From assembly GCA_022605955.1 (NCBI GenBank), contig JAKCOZ010000005.1:1736001-1800000 (forward strand): DNA of 64,000 bases. The letters run 5' to 3'. Below, piece after piece: positions 45,884-60,800 of the stretch. The stretch's first letter is position 1. The number at the start of each line of letters is the position of its first letter. The translations under genes were made by a program, and so were the position numbers. The notes below the pieces were generated by a model, which searched no databases, was not told the origin of the DNA, and worked only from the letters and a program-made list of their open reading frames with translations. This stretch comes from Rallus limicola. Its lineage: Eukaryota > Chordata > Aves > Gruiformes > Rallidae.

Positions 45884-48800
45884 GTATGTAAATCAGTATT
45901 TTTTGAATTGCAGCATAATAAAGATCAATCACAGTATTTAAAGACACTTTAAGGTCTGGATTTTTTTGTTAAAGATTACTTGGCTTGAGTAGTGTCCAAA
46001 TAATGTGATGTTACTAGTGTTTGTGTTAGTGATATTCAGAAAATTGAACATTACTACTGAACTAAGTCCTAAAGTAGCTCTGGCCTTGTGTAATCTTTCC
46101 ATGTTTACTGAAGAAATTTCTGGTTTTCAACACAGTACAAAAACAAATGAAAATAATCTTCATAATAATTAAGTATTTAATATTAATAAATACTAATGAT
46201 CAAGTAACGTGATGTTTCCAAATACACGGATGGAGAGTTACACACTGAAAGTCTTATCTTGAGCAGTCTTTAACTCAGATTTTGAAAAAAAAATACTTTT
46301 TTCCTTATTTGATCTGTCAACTAAAGAAAAAAAAAAGCAGATTAGAGGGGTGGAATAGTCAAAACTCTTTTCTGCTCTCCCTTTATCGCTTGCAGGCTTT
46401 CACAGAACCACACTAATTCTTTTGTATGCAGGAATGCATGAGAGATAGTAACTGAAACTTGTTAGTTACACTGTCCCAGAAGGTGGGATGCTCTTTGGGT
46501 AAGAAACCCTGTCCTTTGCTCTGGAAGATGCAAAACCATCTTTGTATGATGTCCGTTATAAGGCAGGACAAAGTGGTGATTTCTGCTCCAGGATCAGGAT
46601 CAATTTCATTAAAATTTCAAGACAAATATGTTAACAGAGGCTTTATTAAAACATTTGTCTCTTTAGACATGGAGCACAAGCAGTTTGCATCAAAACTAAA
46701 CTGTACAGCAGGTGATTAATATTGTAGTAATTATGCCCATGTAGGTGCATCCTACCCTTTTCCAAGTCTAATAAATAGAGTATCTAACTCTTCTTACATT
46801 CTTAAATGCTTTCTCATAATTCCATCATAAAACAAGACATTACATTTTAAAGCATTAGTCCCTTCACTGGAAAGTTAATATGAATACTTTCGTGTTTTTG
46901 GGTAGGGAGAGTATGAAAACTGAAGGGAAGATCTTCACTGGAAAAGCCAATGTTCTGGCAAGGGTGATAACAGCAGGAAAAATAGTATTTATAGAAACTG
47001 GGTAGAGGAGGAAGAGTAAAAGATTTGTTTGCCTTGGAGTCTTTGGATTGCAGCTATTTTGAATCTTATGTATTGTCTTTCTACATGTTTTAATAGGCTA
47101 GACACATGTCACAAATCCAACTGTTACCAGTGAAGGATAATTTCCAGATTGTTCTTTAATTCTTCCACCCTCCTCACCTGTAGGAGTGTTTGTTTTTGCT
47201 TGGGTTTTTTGTTGTGGGTTCCACCTTCCCCTCCCCCAAAAGGAATATTTACTAGACTTTGGCCTAAAGAGCTGTGAGATTTTTTTTGGCCCCTCATTTG
47301 AAGGATTTCCTGTTTTTCTGGGCTAGTTGTCAGTATTCTGGCAGAAGTTTAATAGAAGGCGGGTGGAGGAGGACCAAACACAACCTCACAACCTCTAAAC
47401 CCCCCAGAAAACACTTTTACCTCTGTTTTTATGGGATCACGTTTTTAATATTTGAAGATCTAGTTCTAACTTAATTGTTACTTTTTTCCCCAACTCACTG
47501 TTGAGCTCTGGTGTTAACTCAGAGCCATGTAAATTTTGGCTCTACAGCAGTTTGCTGCTTCAGTTTGTCATGTGATGTGTGTCAGTTTTTTCCAGTGAAG
47601 TTTGGTTGATTGCAAGGGAACTGTTGACTGGTGTAGCTGGAGTATTTGGGATCAGTGCTTCTGAGGTGTTAACTGTAGAAAGTACTTTTTTTCTAGATTC
47701 CAGAGTTGTGTTGGTTTTGTTGTGGGCTTTATTGAGGTTTTTTTTTAAAGTATTCTTAACAGGATAGAACTGCGGGTATTGAAGATAATGTGTTGAGGTA
47801 AACCTCAAAGTTGTTATAAGAGACAGTGACTTTCTGGCATCTTTCATTGCGAGCCCTTTCTGATAGCTTCTATTTCCTGTCTTCTGAAGATGGCTCAGGA
47901 GACTTTTAATACTGTGTGAGAGCACACTGTGCCACTTGCCTTGCTCAGTGGTGTGTAGAAACCCTCATGACAGGTTAGGGGCATCCTGCGTGACAGTATT
48001 CTATTGCATTTGCTTTATTCATGATGGCATTACAATCCTGTAGTCAGTGAATATATATGACTTTCTTAGCCACCATCTTCAAACAAAGTCTTAGTACTGC
48101 AAGAATCTGCTATAAACTATGCCTAGTTGAAGGTTTGATGTTTACTTTCCACATGTGTTGCTCCAGTATGTTGTTAACTAGTTCTGGCATAATAGTACAG
48201 TTCTAGTCTGTACTATAAAGCTAGTCGGTGATACAAGATTGTAATTTATCAACAGGGGTGTTTCTGGTGCTTGTGTTATGTTATTAAAGAAGATAACATG
48301 CCTAAAAAGAAATTGCTCTAACAGATACCATTTCAACATGACCTGTGTCTTTTATCTTTTGTCCATCCAGTCCCACTACTTTATTTGCTAGTGTTAATAA
48401 CATTCCATCTGGCATAGTAGGAGGTTGAGTTATTTAACCTCTGTTTTTGGCTGTTCTCTTGTATCCCATTTACAGGTACATATTTCCTTCAGTCTTGCAT
48501 CTGAACTAGTCTGGATCATTTCCCCACACCTCTCCCCCCAACCTCAAATAACAACTAACTTGTGGTGTTGCTGCTGCCCCTTTAGAATTTTTTACTAATG
48601 GTTATGTTTAGTCATATTTTTTTCTTATATTTAATCCTTTGAATCCATAGATTGCTTTGAATTTTCCTTTGTATTTGATTGAAGTATCTATATATTTGGT
48701 ATTCCCCTCTAAGTACTTCAGTGTTTGTCACTCCTCTCTCAAAGCAGAGGCAAAAATCATCATTTTGTCCTATTTTAGGTGTTGTCTTTACCTTTCATCT

Positions 48801-51800
48801 CCACAGAGTTGAAGAGTATTGTGGCTTTATATATACTCATGGGATTAACTTAACTTGACTTTTAGTAGTTTCCTGGGGTTTGTTTTTGTGATTGTTGAGT
48901 AGTTGTATTTGCAGTCCACTTCTGTTTTTACAGGAATAAAGAACTATTTATTGAGTTTAGCCTTAAGTCCTTTCTTATGAGTTATTTGCTTATTGACTGA
49001 TAGGTTTTGCTCTTCCTAGACTTGTTGAACTGGAAGTTAAGGAAATTCAAAGCTTATTCATTGCTCAAAGCCATAATATTCTGAGTCAAGGGGACTTTAA
49101 ATAGTTTATCACAGCTTGTCCTCCTGAAATTATCTTCCAGTGATCAAAAATTAGTATTGTAATTCAACTAAAAAAGCAAAAAGGTACTTATTCTTAATTT
49201 TCCACCAGGAGGTAATTTCCAGCAATACATATTTGAATTGATGTCCTTAGCCAAGTGTGACCCTGAGGTTAGCTCTGAGTAAACAAATAAACCTTTTTTC
49301 TTTGCTTATTGCATTGGGATTTATTCTTTACCTTGGCTAAGCTTGCATCTATAGAAAAGCCTTCTAGTTCCCTAAACTACTTTGAATTTAACAGCTAAAT
49401 AACCTGCAAATTCTGCTGGAAATACTTTATGTCACTATGTGACACTCTTTGATCTGGCATTGCATCACTGGTGTGACCAAGTAATCCTCTTGTGTATTGC
49501 TTTTATACTCTGGTTAGAGTTGCAGAGTGCTTTGAGTACTTATTTGTAGTATTATTGAACTTTATAAAGACTTCTTAAAGAGAGAAAATAGAACATTTGT
49601 ACAGCCAGCTTCTTATTTTGAAGTGAGTGAGTTTTGTATGGAGTGCTCACCAGCAGGTAGTTGGGCCTTTGTTGCAGGTGTTTACCTTTCACCTGGTGTG
49701 TCAGCTTCCTGTTTCCTTGTGTGATCTTTATGCAATTACACAATAACAAAGCTAAAGAATACATGTACTAGATACAGTTGCTTAGGTTTGTCAGCATGTC
49801 TTGTGCAGTTACCCAGAAGTATTTTTATGTGATTGAACTTGTCTGAATGGAAGAACCTTTTTGAATTGAAGGTATTATACAAGCTCCTGAATCTCATTCC
49901 AGGTTTTTGGGTTTTAGGGCTTCCTGTTCTAATTTCTTCCGGTGGTATGGCTAATCCCCAATTACAGAGAACTGATCAGTGTTCCTGAAACCAGTATTTT
50001 AGCTGAAATGACTAGGTTTAAATTCAAGTGGTAATTACAGGTTGTGTATATTATCCCTTCTAACTTTATGCTATACTGTTTAAACAACTTTATTTGAGGG
50101 GGAAAAAAAGTTTGAAAAGACCTGACAGTCCCTACCCCTGCATGTTACAGATTTGACCCCTCTTCTGAGACAGTCTAACTTGACAATATTGTCTGATACA
50201 CACTAACGCAGTTAGATGTTAAGGCAATTTTGTCAGCTAATAATAAATAACCCACAGGCTAGTTAGTATGTCAAGTATGAGTAAACTGGTGGTTTTCAGA
50301 AAAAAAAACAAAACTACAGTGCAGTCTGTTCTGTGTGTGGGGTTTTTTTGTTATGGGCTGTTTGTTTTCCTAGGTGGATTAAAGTCTTTTATAAGCATTG
50401 TAAAAGCTCTGGATGTGAAATATAACTGGTTAGAAGACTTTATCCCCTGTGCTCAATGACCTTAGGTTGGATGTGAGCAAACTCTTCAAGATTAACTTAC
50501 TCCAGGGAGTATCTGTCTGACTGGAGTTCGTGAGTGCTTGAGGCTGTTGGTGGCTATTAGACTATGTATGATTGAGTTCCACCTCAGCCCCACTGGTTGT
50601 TCCAGCTGCTCTTGGCTGTTTGCTTACATAGAGTTGTATGGCTGTATTGTGAACTGGATCAGAAACAGGTATGGATTAAAAACTGCTGCAATTTTGTTTG
50701 TGATTTATTTTTAATGTTATTAGATTTTTGGTTTTCTGAAACGGCAGCTCTCAGAGCAGGTCTTTAGATTGTGGCCTTCAAGGATTCTGGATTTATTGTG
50801 TCCAGTTCTGGGTCCCTCAGGTCAGGGTGTAGAACTCCTCCAAAGAGCCCAGCGCAGGGCCATCAAGATGATTAAGGGAGTGGAACACCTTCCTTATGAG
50901 GAAAGGCTGAGGGAGCTGGCCCCCTTGAAGAACAGGGGACTGAAAGGTGACCTTATTAATGTCTATAAATATGTAAAGGGAGAGAGTCAGGAGGCTGGAG
51001 CCAGGCTCTTCTCAGTAATGGCCAGTGATAGGACACGGGGCAGCCGGAGCATAGGAAGCTCCATGTGAATATAAGGAGGAACTTTTTCACTGTGAAGGTG
51101 ATGAAGCACGGGAACAGGCTGCCCAGAGAGGTTGTGGAGTCTCCTTCTCTGGAGACATGCAATACCCACCTGGATGTGTTCCTGTTAGTCTAGGTGATCC
51201 TGCTCTGGCAGGGGGTTTGGACTAGATGATCTTTTGAGGTCCCTTCCAACTCCTAATGTTGTTTGATTCCACTTCTGGGAGCTGGTGCGTACATATGGCA
51301 GAAGACATTAAAGCACCACTAATTTGATATCATGAGACTAGTTCTGAATACTACTTCCTTTCAGTGGACGATTTTCCTGCTTTGTAGGAAAAAGTATTCA
51401 TGGGCAGAACTGATGTGTAATGGTTCTTTCTGGGTCTATGCTGAAGGCTGAGTCACAGAACAGGAGGAAAAACATGCCTCTGTCTTCCTCCTCTGGTTCA
51501 GCAAAATCTGGCCAAATTCTAATGCAACAGGTCACTGCAGAGAGCTCAAGAACTCTTGTGTGTACAATTTAACTGATAATGATGCTATCAAATTACCTTC
51601 TGTAAAGCATTCACTGGTCCATTAACTCTTTTTTCAACTTGGTAATGATACACCTTTACTCCCATGTAGAAGCATACCTAATACTAACAGTAAATGCCAG
51701 ACTCATGAGAATCTGTTATCTGCACGTGGCTTTGCTGGCTATAGGAATGTGTTTGCCGCTATTTAAATACTGTATTATCTTTGAGTTGCAGAAAGACAAT

Positions 51801-54800
51801 GGGACCACTGGCATGCTGACAGAAAACGTGCTTCTCCAAGAAATTGAAGGGCAGAATCAAGAACTGTCAGCTTTTTCTCAAGCAGTTACAAAGTAAGAAA
51901 TTACTGAATGTAAACTAGCTTTCAGAAGGAAAGAAAATTAAATAACTCCTTTTCAGTTAGGTTGACAGGGACAGTCTACACTCTTTGCCTGACGGGGTGA
52001 ATTTTAGTGTGTCCTTTTCCCCTTTTCTTATCCTAGTTTTTCCTGGTTTTGTCTGGTTTGGCTTTTAAGAATGCAACAGAATTTTTAAGGTGTTCAGTAT
52101 GAAGGTTTTTGAATTATAGCTCCTCTTTATTCTTTTGCTCCAGTGTCTTTTTCCTCCCACTTTTTTCATCTTATAATACTACTTTATCCTCATACTTTTT
52201 TCTGTACTTCTTTATACTTATATCTCATTCTATATATTAAGTACAATTTATTTTGAAATAGTTTTTGTCTTAGTTGATGCATGTCACTAAGTCCTTTCAC
52301 CTAATAGCTTTCTAACTCTTTAATGCTCTCATCTTTATTGCTTCCACAACTGGAATTCTTTAACAAATAAAATCTTTCTCCTGCTTTGATGAGATGGTGA
52401 AGTTCATTAAAGAAGTTGAGACTTGATACCCTAGAATGACCATGCTACTTTTTAGTGCCACAGTTTAATGAGAGATTGTTTGGTTTGCTTTCTTCCTGGA
52501 GAAAGCAAGCTAGGCATCTTGCTTCTCTTTGTCTCATGATCAAAATCCAAGGACTAATTTGGGAAATAAAGAATTTCGAATGTGAAGGGTGACATTTGCT
52601 TTTTAAAACAGAGTTTGCTTCTCATTTCATAAACACTTCTATAGCACCAGTACGAACTATAACTATGAAACGTACTGATGAACAGCATGAAGACAAAGCT
52701 CACATAAAATAGTTCTGTTGCAACAGTTAAATCTGGCTGTTGTCTCTTCTACAGACACCACCCCCCCCCCCCCCCCCCCCCAAACCCCAGTGCTTAAAAT
52801 GCTGATGGACTTTTGATGGGGCAACTCTTGCTAGAGGAATTCTCTTTTTTTTATTCATGCTGTTGTAAGGAATCAAGATGATTAAATAGATGACTGTAAC
52901 AGATAAATTCAGTTCTTAATCTGCTATAACACTGCTTTAATGTTGGCAGAAGTTTATAGTTGAATTAATAGCAGAAAAGAAAAAGTGGCTACTCATTACT
53001 AGGTGAATGTTTTACGCTGCTTGTATCATGCTCTTTGAGTCCTAAAGAAAAGCCTTTCTCTTCATTTAGACCTCTTCCTCAACTTCACAACTTGGAATAA
53101 CTGCCTTTTGCGTAGTACCTAAATTCAAATTAGACTTCCAAAAAAGTAAAACATGTAAGGGGTTTTGTGGTGGTTTGTACATAAAATAAATTACCCTCTT
53201 TTTTTAAAGTTAGTTTTAGCAAATGTTATGTTTTTGTGTTTGGGGTTTTTTTTTTTTTAAACTTTTGGACCTTAGCTTCTACAGAAGCTGGATGTGTCTT
53301 GTAAACATCGACCCATTAAATATTTTAAGCTAACCTGCATAATTATAAGCTAGGGTTTTCCCCCCCCCTCTAACTACTACTTATATAATTACAGTGAGCA
53401 GTGTTCTGTTAAAAGTAGAAAAAATTAAATGGTGTTTTGTACATACAATTTAAGTGAAGAGCAAAAGGTAGTCTTTATTGTTGTGGCTTGTGGTTATGGT
53501 GCTTTAGACTTAGACTTACCATTACAGTGTTTCATAAACCTTCTCTGCTTTCAGATTGAGGACCAAGTTTCCTTATGGTAATCAGGAAACAAATCCAGGC
53601 TTTGTGCTGAGTCCAGTCATGCTGCAACGAAATATAACTGGGGAAAGTGCCAGTATCAAGGTTTCTATAGAAATTGAAGAATTCCAGCAGCCAGTAACTT
53701 TTACGTGTGATGGTATGTTTCTGTTTTTTTGTAATTGGAGTTTGCTTGTAAGACTTAGAGACTGTATACTCAGTCCAGGACAGTGGCTTTCAGTTTCTGT
53801 AACCGCCTGGTCTCTGGTATGTGGCTTGCTTGTAGGGTTATGGAAAAGGTAACTGAAGAAATAATCTAACTCTGGGTCAGTGCTTCCATCAGAAAATATT
53901 TAGAAGCTGACAAAAGGAAACATTTTTTTGCAAAGTAAAGGCAAGCAAACCAGAAGCACTATTGTATCCATGTCTGGGAATATTAGAACTGTCAAGAGTT
54001 TGACCTACTTTATGGTAACTGAGGAGATGACAAATCCAGGACTAAGATTCTTAATTTAATTTTTTTTACTTCAACACTGACATGTGTTTGAATAACCTCT
54101 TGCAGCTATCTGAAAGTTCAGACAAAGTGCTTTTGGGAAATGAGTGTAAACACTGAAAGTATGTATTACTACAAACACAAATACTGAAATAATACTGCCA
54201 TGGTGTGCCAGAAGTATCTGGCCCAGTTTTGTATGTAGCCTGTCGTCTTAGTTTTCCTTGTTCATGTACATTAAGTCACATTCTTGACTGCACAACACAG
54301 TTGCATCAAAGGCTGTAACTCTGGATTCTGTCAACTTCTGGCAGTTCTTGGTGACACCAAGAAGTTCACACCAACTTCTGGTGATAAAATAACTGATAAC
54401 AAATAACCTCGGAAGCAACTTACTTTTTGCCTCCATACTGGTGTAGTCTCTTAGCACTGGTGAGGGTCTCATTCCCAGAGTCACCTGGTGGTCAGTCTGT
54501 GCTGTGGTGGGTTTTGATCATTTGGTTCTCTTATCTGTAACACTGTAGGTGCTTTAGACTTGGTTTTTTCAGATACGAAGTTGCTGTATTGCTCAAACTC
54601 GCTGCTCTACTGGAAAACAAGCTCTCAGCGCATAGGTATTTTTGATGGTAATTTGATGGGCCTTACAATTATTCTGCTGTGATTTAATACCCTTCTGTTA
54701 AAAAAAAGAGGTGGAATTTTAAGGATAGCCTAGGAAGGGTTTCTGTTCTTGATCCTTAAGATTACGTTTTCCTAGTATTACAAGCTTAATCCTTTCCTAC

Positions 54801-57800
54801 AAAAGGCTTTGGTAGTGTAACTAAAACATTATGGCTTCAACCCTTTATTTCTAGAAGCTTTTGTGAATGCCTTGAAACGTGTTTTGCATTCTAGACCTAC
54901 ATATCTTATACTCTTCATGCTTTCTGCTCTTGGTCTTTTTCTGATGCTGAAAATAATCACAGTTAAACTATTTGTCTAGTGGAAGGTAGGTACATATCCT
55001 CATAGTGACTAGTAATAGGCATAGTTACTCTCTTCTTTTATTTCCTTCTGAACTTGATCAAATTACTGCATAGCTTTAGCATCCCAGTGCAAAGCAACTA
55101 CTTTTGTATGGCTTTCAGCCTTTGAATATTCTGACTACTCAATGTGTAGAAAGGATCCAGATGGGAAACAGATGAACTTTAGTGCTTATTTAACTATTCA
55201 TTTCACATTTCTTCATTAGACTTCACTTGAAGGCACAAATCTCTGTGAGCAATCATTGTGTGTCAGCAAGAAATGAATGTCTTTTAAGATGGGGTTGTGG
55301 AAAAGGAGGAAATGTTTTATTTGCATTACTCCAGTAGTCATTGGAGGACTGGCACACCTTTGCCAGTGCAGCCTCTGACAATAGTCCATAAACTGTTACT
55401 GCATCTTTTGTCTGTCAACCACCATCCTCTCTGCTGAAGGAAATACTGCAGTTTCACTGTACAATAGTGAATTAAATACTTGTAATAATGATTGAATAGT
55501 GTTTCTCAATTCGTATTTCTTATCATTGCTAGTTCTCGAAATCCACATACTCATCCTTCACACGCTGCCAAATACTTATGTGCTTGTAATAATTAGTCAT
55601 CTGTTAATGAGATAAAGCCCTTGTGTCGTATTGTGGCAAATACTGTTGTGGTATTACCTATCTACCATAGTAGTTAAAATTTCTTTCTCAAAAAAAAAAA
55701 CCAAACAAAACCAAACCCTCCCCATTTGGGGGAAATTAGGAAGGTACCTGTAAGGGGAAAACACTCTGAAAGTACTGATGAAAAAATAAATGTTTTTATG
55801 CAGTGATTTTTACAGAATTTAGAGGCACTTGTTGATGTTGTTTGCAAATGATTTAAAGGAGATTGGAGACTGGGTAGGGAGCACTTTGTACTTAGATACG
55901 TTTTGATGTCACAAACCTTTTATGTATTTTTTGTCAGTGACAGCTGGTGATGCTGGGGAAATTGATCTTGAGTTTGACTAGGATTATTTCTTTTGCTCTG
56001 CAGCTGCTGGATATAGGTAGAACACTATTTTCAAAAAAAGCATTTGGAGACTGATGTTGAAGTACTGGTGGCTAAGAGTTTCTTTTTGCTAAGGCTTGGT
56101 GATGCATATTGATATCTGATCTGTTCAATATGCAAACTGCCCTAGACAAATGGAAAGGAAACAGAACAAAGGATGAGTTGGATTTGCCTCCTCACTTCCT
56201 CAAAAGCAGAACAAATAGTGAGGTTCCATCACCAACTCTTCAGTTAATGATTGTTAAACTTTAAGCACCTCTGGGATCACTTGCCTGTTTGAAGACCTTG
56301 CTAAATAAGGCAAACTTATGATTAAAAGAGAAAGACTATTCCTATACAGAAACTTCTGGAAAACAGACAGCAAACTGGGTTTGTACTTTTGGTCAAGTGA
56401 CTACACTGTATCTTAATTTTAAAAGGATGTATTGATTTCTTAAGCCACAGACAGGTTTTATAATATGACTTTCTTTGCGGGGTTTGGGGGAAGGTGAAGA
56501 TCTCAAGCTATGATTTTTAGGAGACTGCAGAAGGATGAGAGTTGTTCTTACAAGTATAAAAATGTTTCATTACATGACTACAGTTTAAGTGGACAGTGGT
56601 TAATATCACTTACTGTGGACATATATTTGACGTTTAGATTTAATTTCTTTAAACAGTGAGTTCTCCTGTTGAGCTTATAATAATGCAGGCACTTTGCTGG
56701 GTGCATGATGACTTGAATGAAGTGGACATTGGCAGCTATATCCTGAAAGTCTGTGGCCAAGAAGAAATTTTACAGAAGTAAGCAAACTTTTTCATTAATG
56801 TTTAATTAACTTCATGCTTTTTCATGGCACAGTTACTAGAAAGTGTATCTTTAATGATTAAATGTGTGAAAGCAGAAGTCTTAAAAAGGTGGAAGAGTCA
56901 CATGGTAAACACAGATCAGAAGTTTCTAGAGTTAGAGCAAATTAGGGTCTTGACAGCTTTCTAGAAGTTGTCTTTCAGATGCAGATTTCTAGAGCATTTG
57001 TTTAAATGGACATAGTTTTCAGCTGTTCTTCAAATTCCTGCAAACTTGAAAAAAAAATCTAAGATTATTTCAGATTATTAGAAATCATCCAGTGGTTGTC
57101 TTTTGGGGTTTTTGTCCAAAACTAATGTTTTCTTAGTTAGACTGTTTGGTTCTATAGTTAGCCACAGTATTTCAGGGCTTTATCATAGTGTACGTGTCTG
57201 TAGTATACTGAAACTTCTTCAGAAGTAAAAATCAGATCAAGAAGTGTGGTGTGGAGGTTGATTCCCTAGCTCTTTATTTTGAGCCAACAGGTTGCACTAA
57301 ATATTCCATGTGAGCTGCTTTTTTTTTTTTTTTTTGAAAACAACTGCATATTTTTGGTGTAACCATAGCTTTTGTTTGTTTAACAGTAAACATTGCGTAG
57401 GAAGTCATGAATACATTCAGAACTGTCGGAAGTGGGATACAGAAATCAAACTGCAGCTCTTGACCCATGGTGTGATGTGCAGAGATCTGGCACGGACAGT
57501 ACGTACCTCCTAAGCTGCTGCAGCAGTGCAAATGCCTAGCCTCTGAAAGATTTAGATCAGTTGATGGATCTGAGGTGTAACTCTTGTGTTATTAACGACT
57601 TAGCATGTCTACCTGGTTTTGGGAACTATATCCTCTTATGCTAAGAGGAAATCAATTACATGCTGAATTTTTGCAAGGCAAATAATATAAATATGGCTGA
57701 TCTCTCTTACTGGAGCAAGTACTGTAGCTGAAAAAAAACAAGCAAGCATTTGGACTAAACTTGAGACCTGTAAGAGAAGGAGTGAATTTCAGAGTTAAAT

Positions 57801-60800
57801 AAAAGATGAGAACAGGTTTTGAGTTTAATTAGATGTGTATCAGACCATCAAAGAAGGGAGGACTATTTGATACGTGCAGTTAGGCATTCGATTGCCATTT
57901 CTTCCTTCTGCCCCCTTGTCCCAATGTATATATGTTTCATAGGCTATTAATTAGTTACTACTTTTCCACTTTGAGGGGACCACTTTACACCTTTCTCCTA
58001 CTCCAGGGGTATTAGTAATGAAACTTATAAAACAGTAGTAAATGCTATGGAAAGATGAAAATTGAACTTTAATACTTTATTGCAGGAAGATGATGACAGA
58101 ACACCCATACATTTAACCAAACACCTCTACAAAGTAGAAAAGCCTTTCAGAGAACCCATTATAAGGTACTGTTTTATGTGGTTATTTTAGTAATCAAGCC
58201 TGCTGATGAATTTCTGACCAAGGTTATGTTAGACTTCTGTGTGCAATAATTACTGTTTCTTGCAGGTCTTCTATCGAAGAGCTTCTTGATGTGTATCACA
58301 AGCAAGTTAACATAGCTCTTAAAAATGAGGTAAGGGTGCTGACAATTTATTACTGAACCAAAAGTAGCATGGCATGGTTTACTAATGAGGCAGTTGGCAG
58401 AAAAAACACTTGAAGAGGAAACTGAGATCTGAACAAGCTGTCAAGTGTTAATGTAGAGTCATGGATTTTTAGAGTGTTTTTCTACATTTCTTCCTACTTT
58501 TTCTTACAAACTAATTATTACTTAATTGTCCCAACTAGAAGTGTGTCCAAACGTCCCAAGTCCTTAGGTGTAAAATAACCTTTTTTCAGAAACACTGGAA
58601 GACACTAATTTTGAGAAATAGCAAAAAGACCTGAATCCTGACTGTCAGTTGCCATCTACAAATTATTTATTGGTAACAGATAAAAACCTGTGCACTTTAT
58701 AGTTGCTTACAATTAAATTTTTTTTGGTAATTGAAACATGTTTGGAACATGCAAGTAAGTTTTACACAAAGTGTAATAACATCTTTTTTTATACTATGTG
58801 ATTAATTTAAAATACTCTGTCAAAACCATTATCAATTTCAGTCTATTATAGGTATCTTAAAACAGCTCATGTGTTTTGGGAGTAATTTCCCAAATGCAAG
58901 AGCTAGCTGAAGGTAACCTGCTTTACTCATTTCTAAGAGAGGAAGCTTAATTTAACTCCTGATGGTAATGTAACTTGGAAGCTTAACACAGTCATCTAAT
59001 ATATAAGAATTTTCTTAAACAGTTTCTCTAAGACAGTCTTGAAGTCTTTAAATGAATTATTTAATTTCAGTACTTTTTTCTACTATGATTGTTTGCCTGT
59101 CCAGGAATGCAGGTCTGAACAAGCTGATGTCCACTATTTACATATTCCCTTAGTGTTATTTAATTCCCTTGATGGTGTTTCACCATGTTCTCAAGGGTAA
59201 CTTTTGAATACAATCTTTGTAGAAGAGTGAGATCTTACTGCTTCTTGATACGGTAGATGTTTTTGTTGCTTTGTTCTTGCAGCTGCCTCAGCTTGCTTGC
59301 TTAACTGTGGTTTCACAGACTGCAGTGAGGAATGCAAAACATATCAGTCTAAATTGATGTTCTGCTCTTTCTACAGTCTTTTTGAAGATGGGAGATGTAG
59401 CTTGTGGGCGATGACGATTTGGTCCAAATAGCAGCAGTTATTGCGTTTGAAATTTTTTTAATTCCTGAAGTGAATTTTTGTGTGTGTTCAGTAGCTGAAG
59501 CTTGCAAATCAAAGTGAAACAGGGCAAAGTAATCCCTACAGTTGTTTATAGCCTTTGATTTCACATTGTTGGATGCTTTCAAAGTTAGTTATTTTTATTG
59601 AGATTAATTTGAGAGCCTTTGAGGAAAACAGCAGTGGAGGTGCCAAAAAAGCTGTTACTTTCAAAGTTAACACTTCATAAATATTTAAGCCATATCTTCA
59701 GTGTCTTCTGACTTCTGTGGTTATTTTTTACCAGGACAGAGTTAATTGTTGTCAGGTAACTCCCCACTCCAAAATCTTTTGATTCAAGCAGCTTCTTTAC
59801 TATCCATTTGTAAGAAGGTGATGAGAATATGTCTTTGGGGTGAGGAGAATCTGTTTACGTCTTACCAAGAGCATATTACACTAATCTCTCTTGTTTAGTT
59901 GTGTTTGTGGAAAAAAAAACCCCAAAGCTATACATTAAGCTTTAAAAAAGTAAACAGTTATTTTGAAGCCAATATTTTCTGCGTGTGTTCTTTAAAATGG
60001 AATGAAGACTTGGTTTATATTAAAAAACCGAAGAAACCTAGGTTTACTTAAATCTAAGTGGCCTTTTTTCTGTTCGAAGAAAAAGGGGGATGGGAAAATG
60101 AGGAGCATCTCAACTCTGTCTGAAGTAGCCCACCAGCATTTCATTCTCTGACAAGAAGCTGATCTATTTCTTTCAAAAAAAGATTCTTGTTAAGAGGACA
60201 AACCCCCTTCCTTTTCTTTCCTGAGAAGACAGTTTGCAATTACTTTGTATGGAAGAATCCTTTAAATACATAAGGCAAAAGTTGCCACAGACTTTTGAAA
60301 AGTACATTAAAGTGAAGTAAAAAAGATCAAGTTCCATTATGAAATCTGTACGGCGGTATAGGTGTAATTTTGAACATACATGTTTGTTTTAAGAGGACTG
60401 AAATGAAAACACTCCTTCACTAGTCTTCCTTCTTCTGAACTATTTTTTTTATGCCATGAGGAAATTCAAGCTTCATATCTTATTAGAAGATACTGTCTGC
60501 CTACACCTTAATACAAAAAAATTCTTGGAAACCTAATATTATTTTGGGACACTGCTCTAAAATTTGTACTACTTCTATCTTAGAATTGATAACTTAACTA
60601 TGAGTAAACTCTCACTATTGAGGTCTCTCTAATCAAATGGTTACACTGTTATCTCAACTGTTACACTAATGTAATTGAGATGATCCTCTCATAATGAAAC
60701 TTTTTTGGCAATTCATTCTAAAAAAAAGTTACACTGTGTTTCACAATTGTGATCAGATCAATCTGTTCTTTCTTACATTCCTTACTAGAACCAGCATAAA

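Noticed and set aside
45884..45952. Read-through extension of the PIK3C2A first coding exon as an alternative end
   Set aside because: A good donor (CAG|GTATGT) sits at 45884, the next exon matches human exactly in phase, and the 22 added residues resemble nothing.
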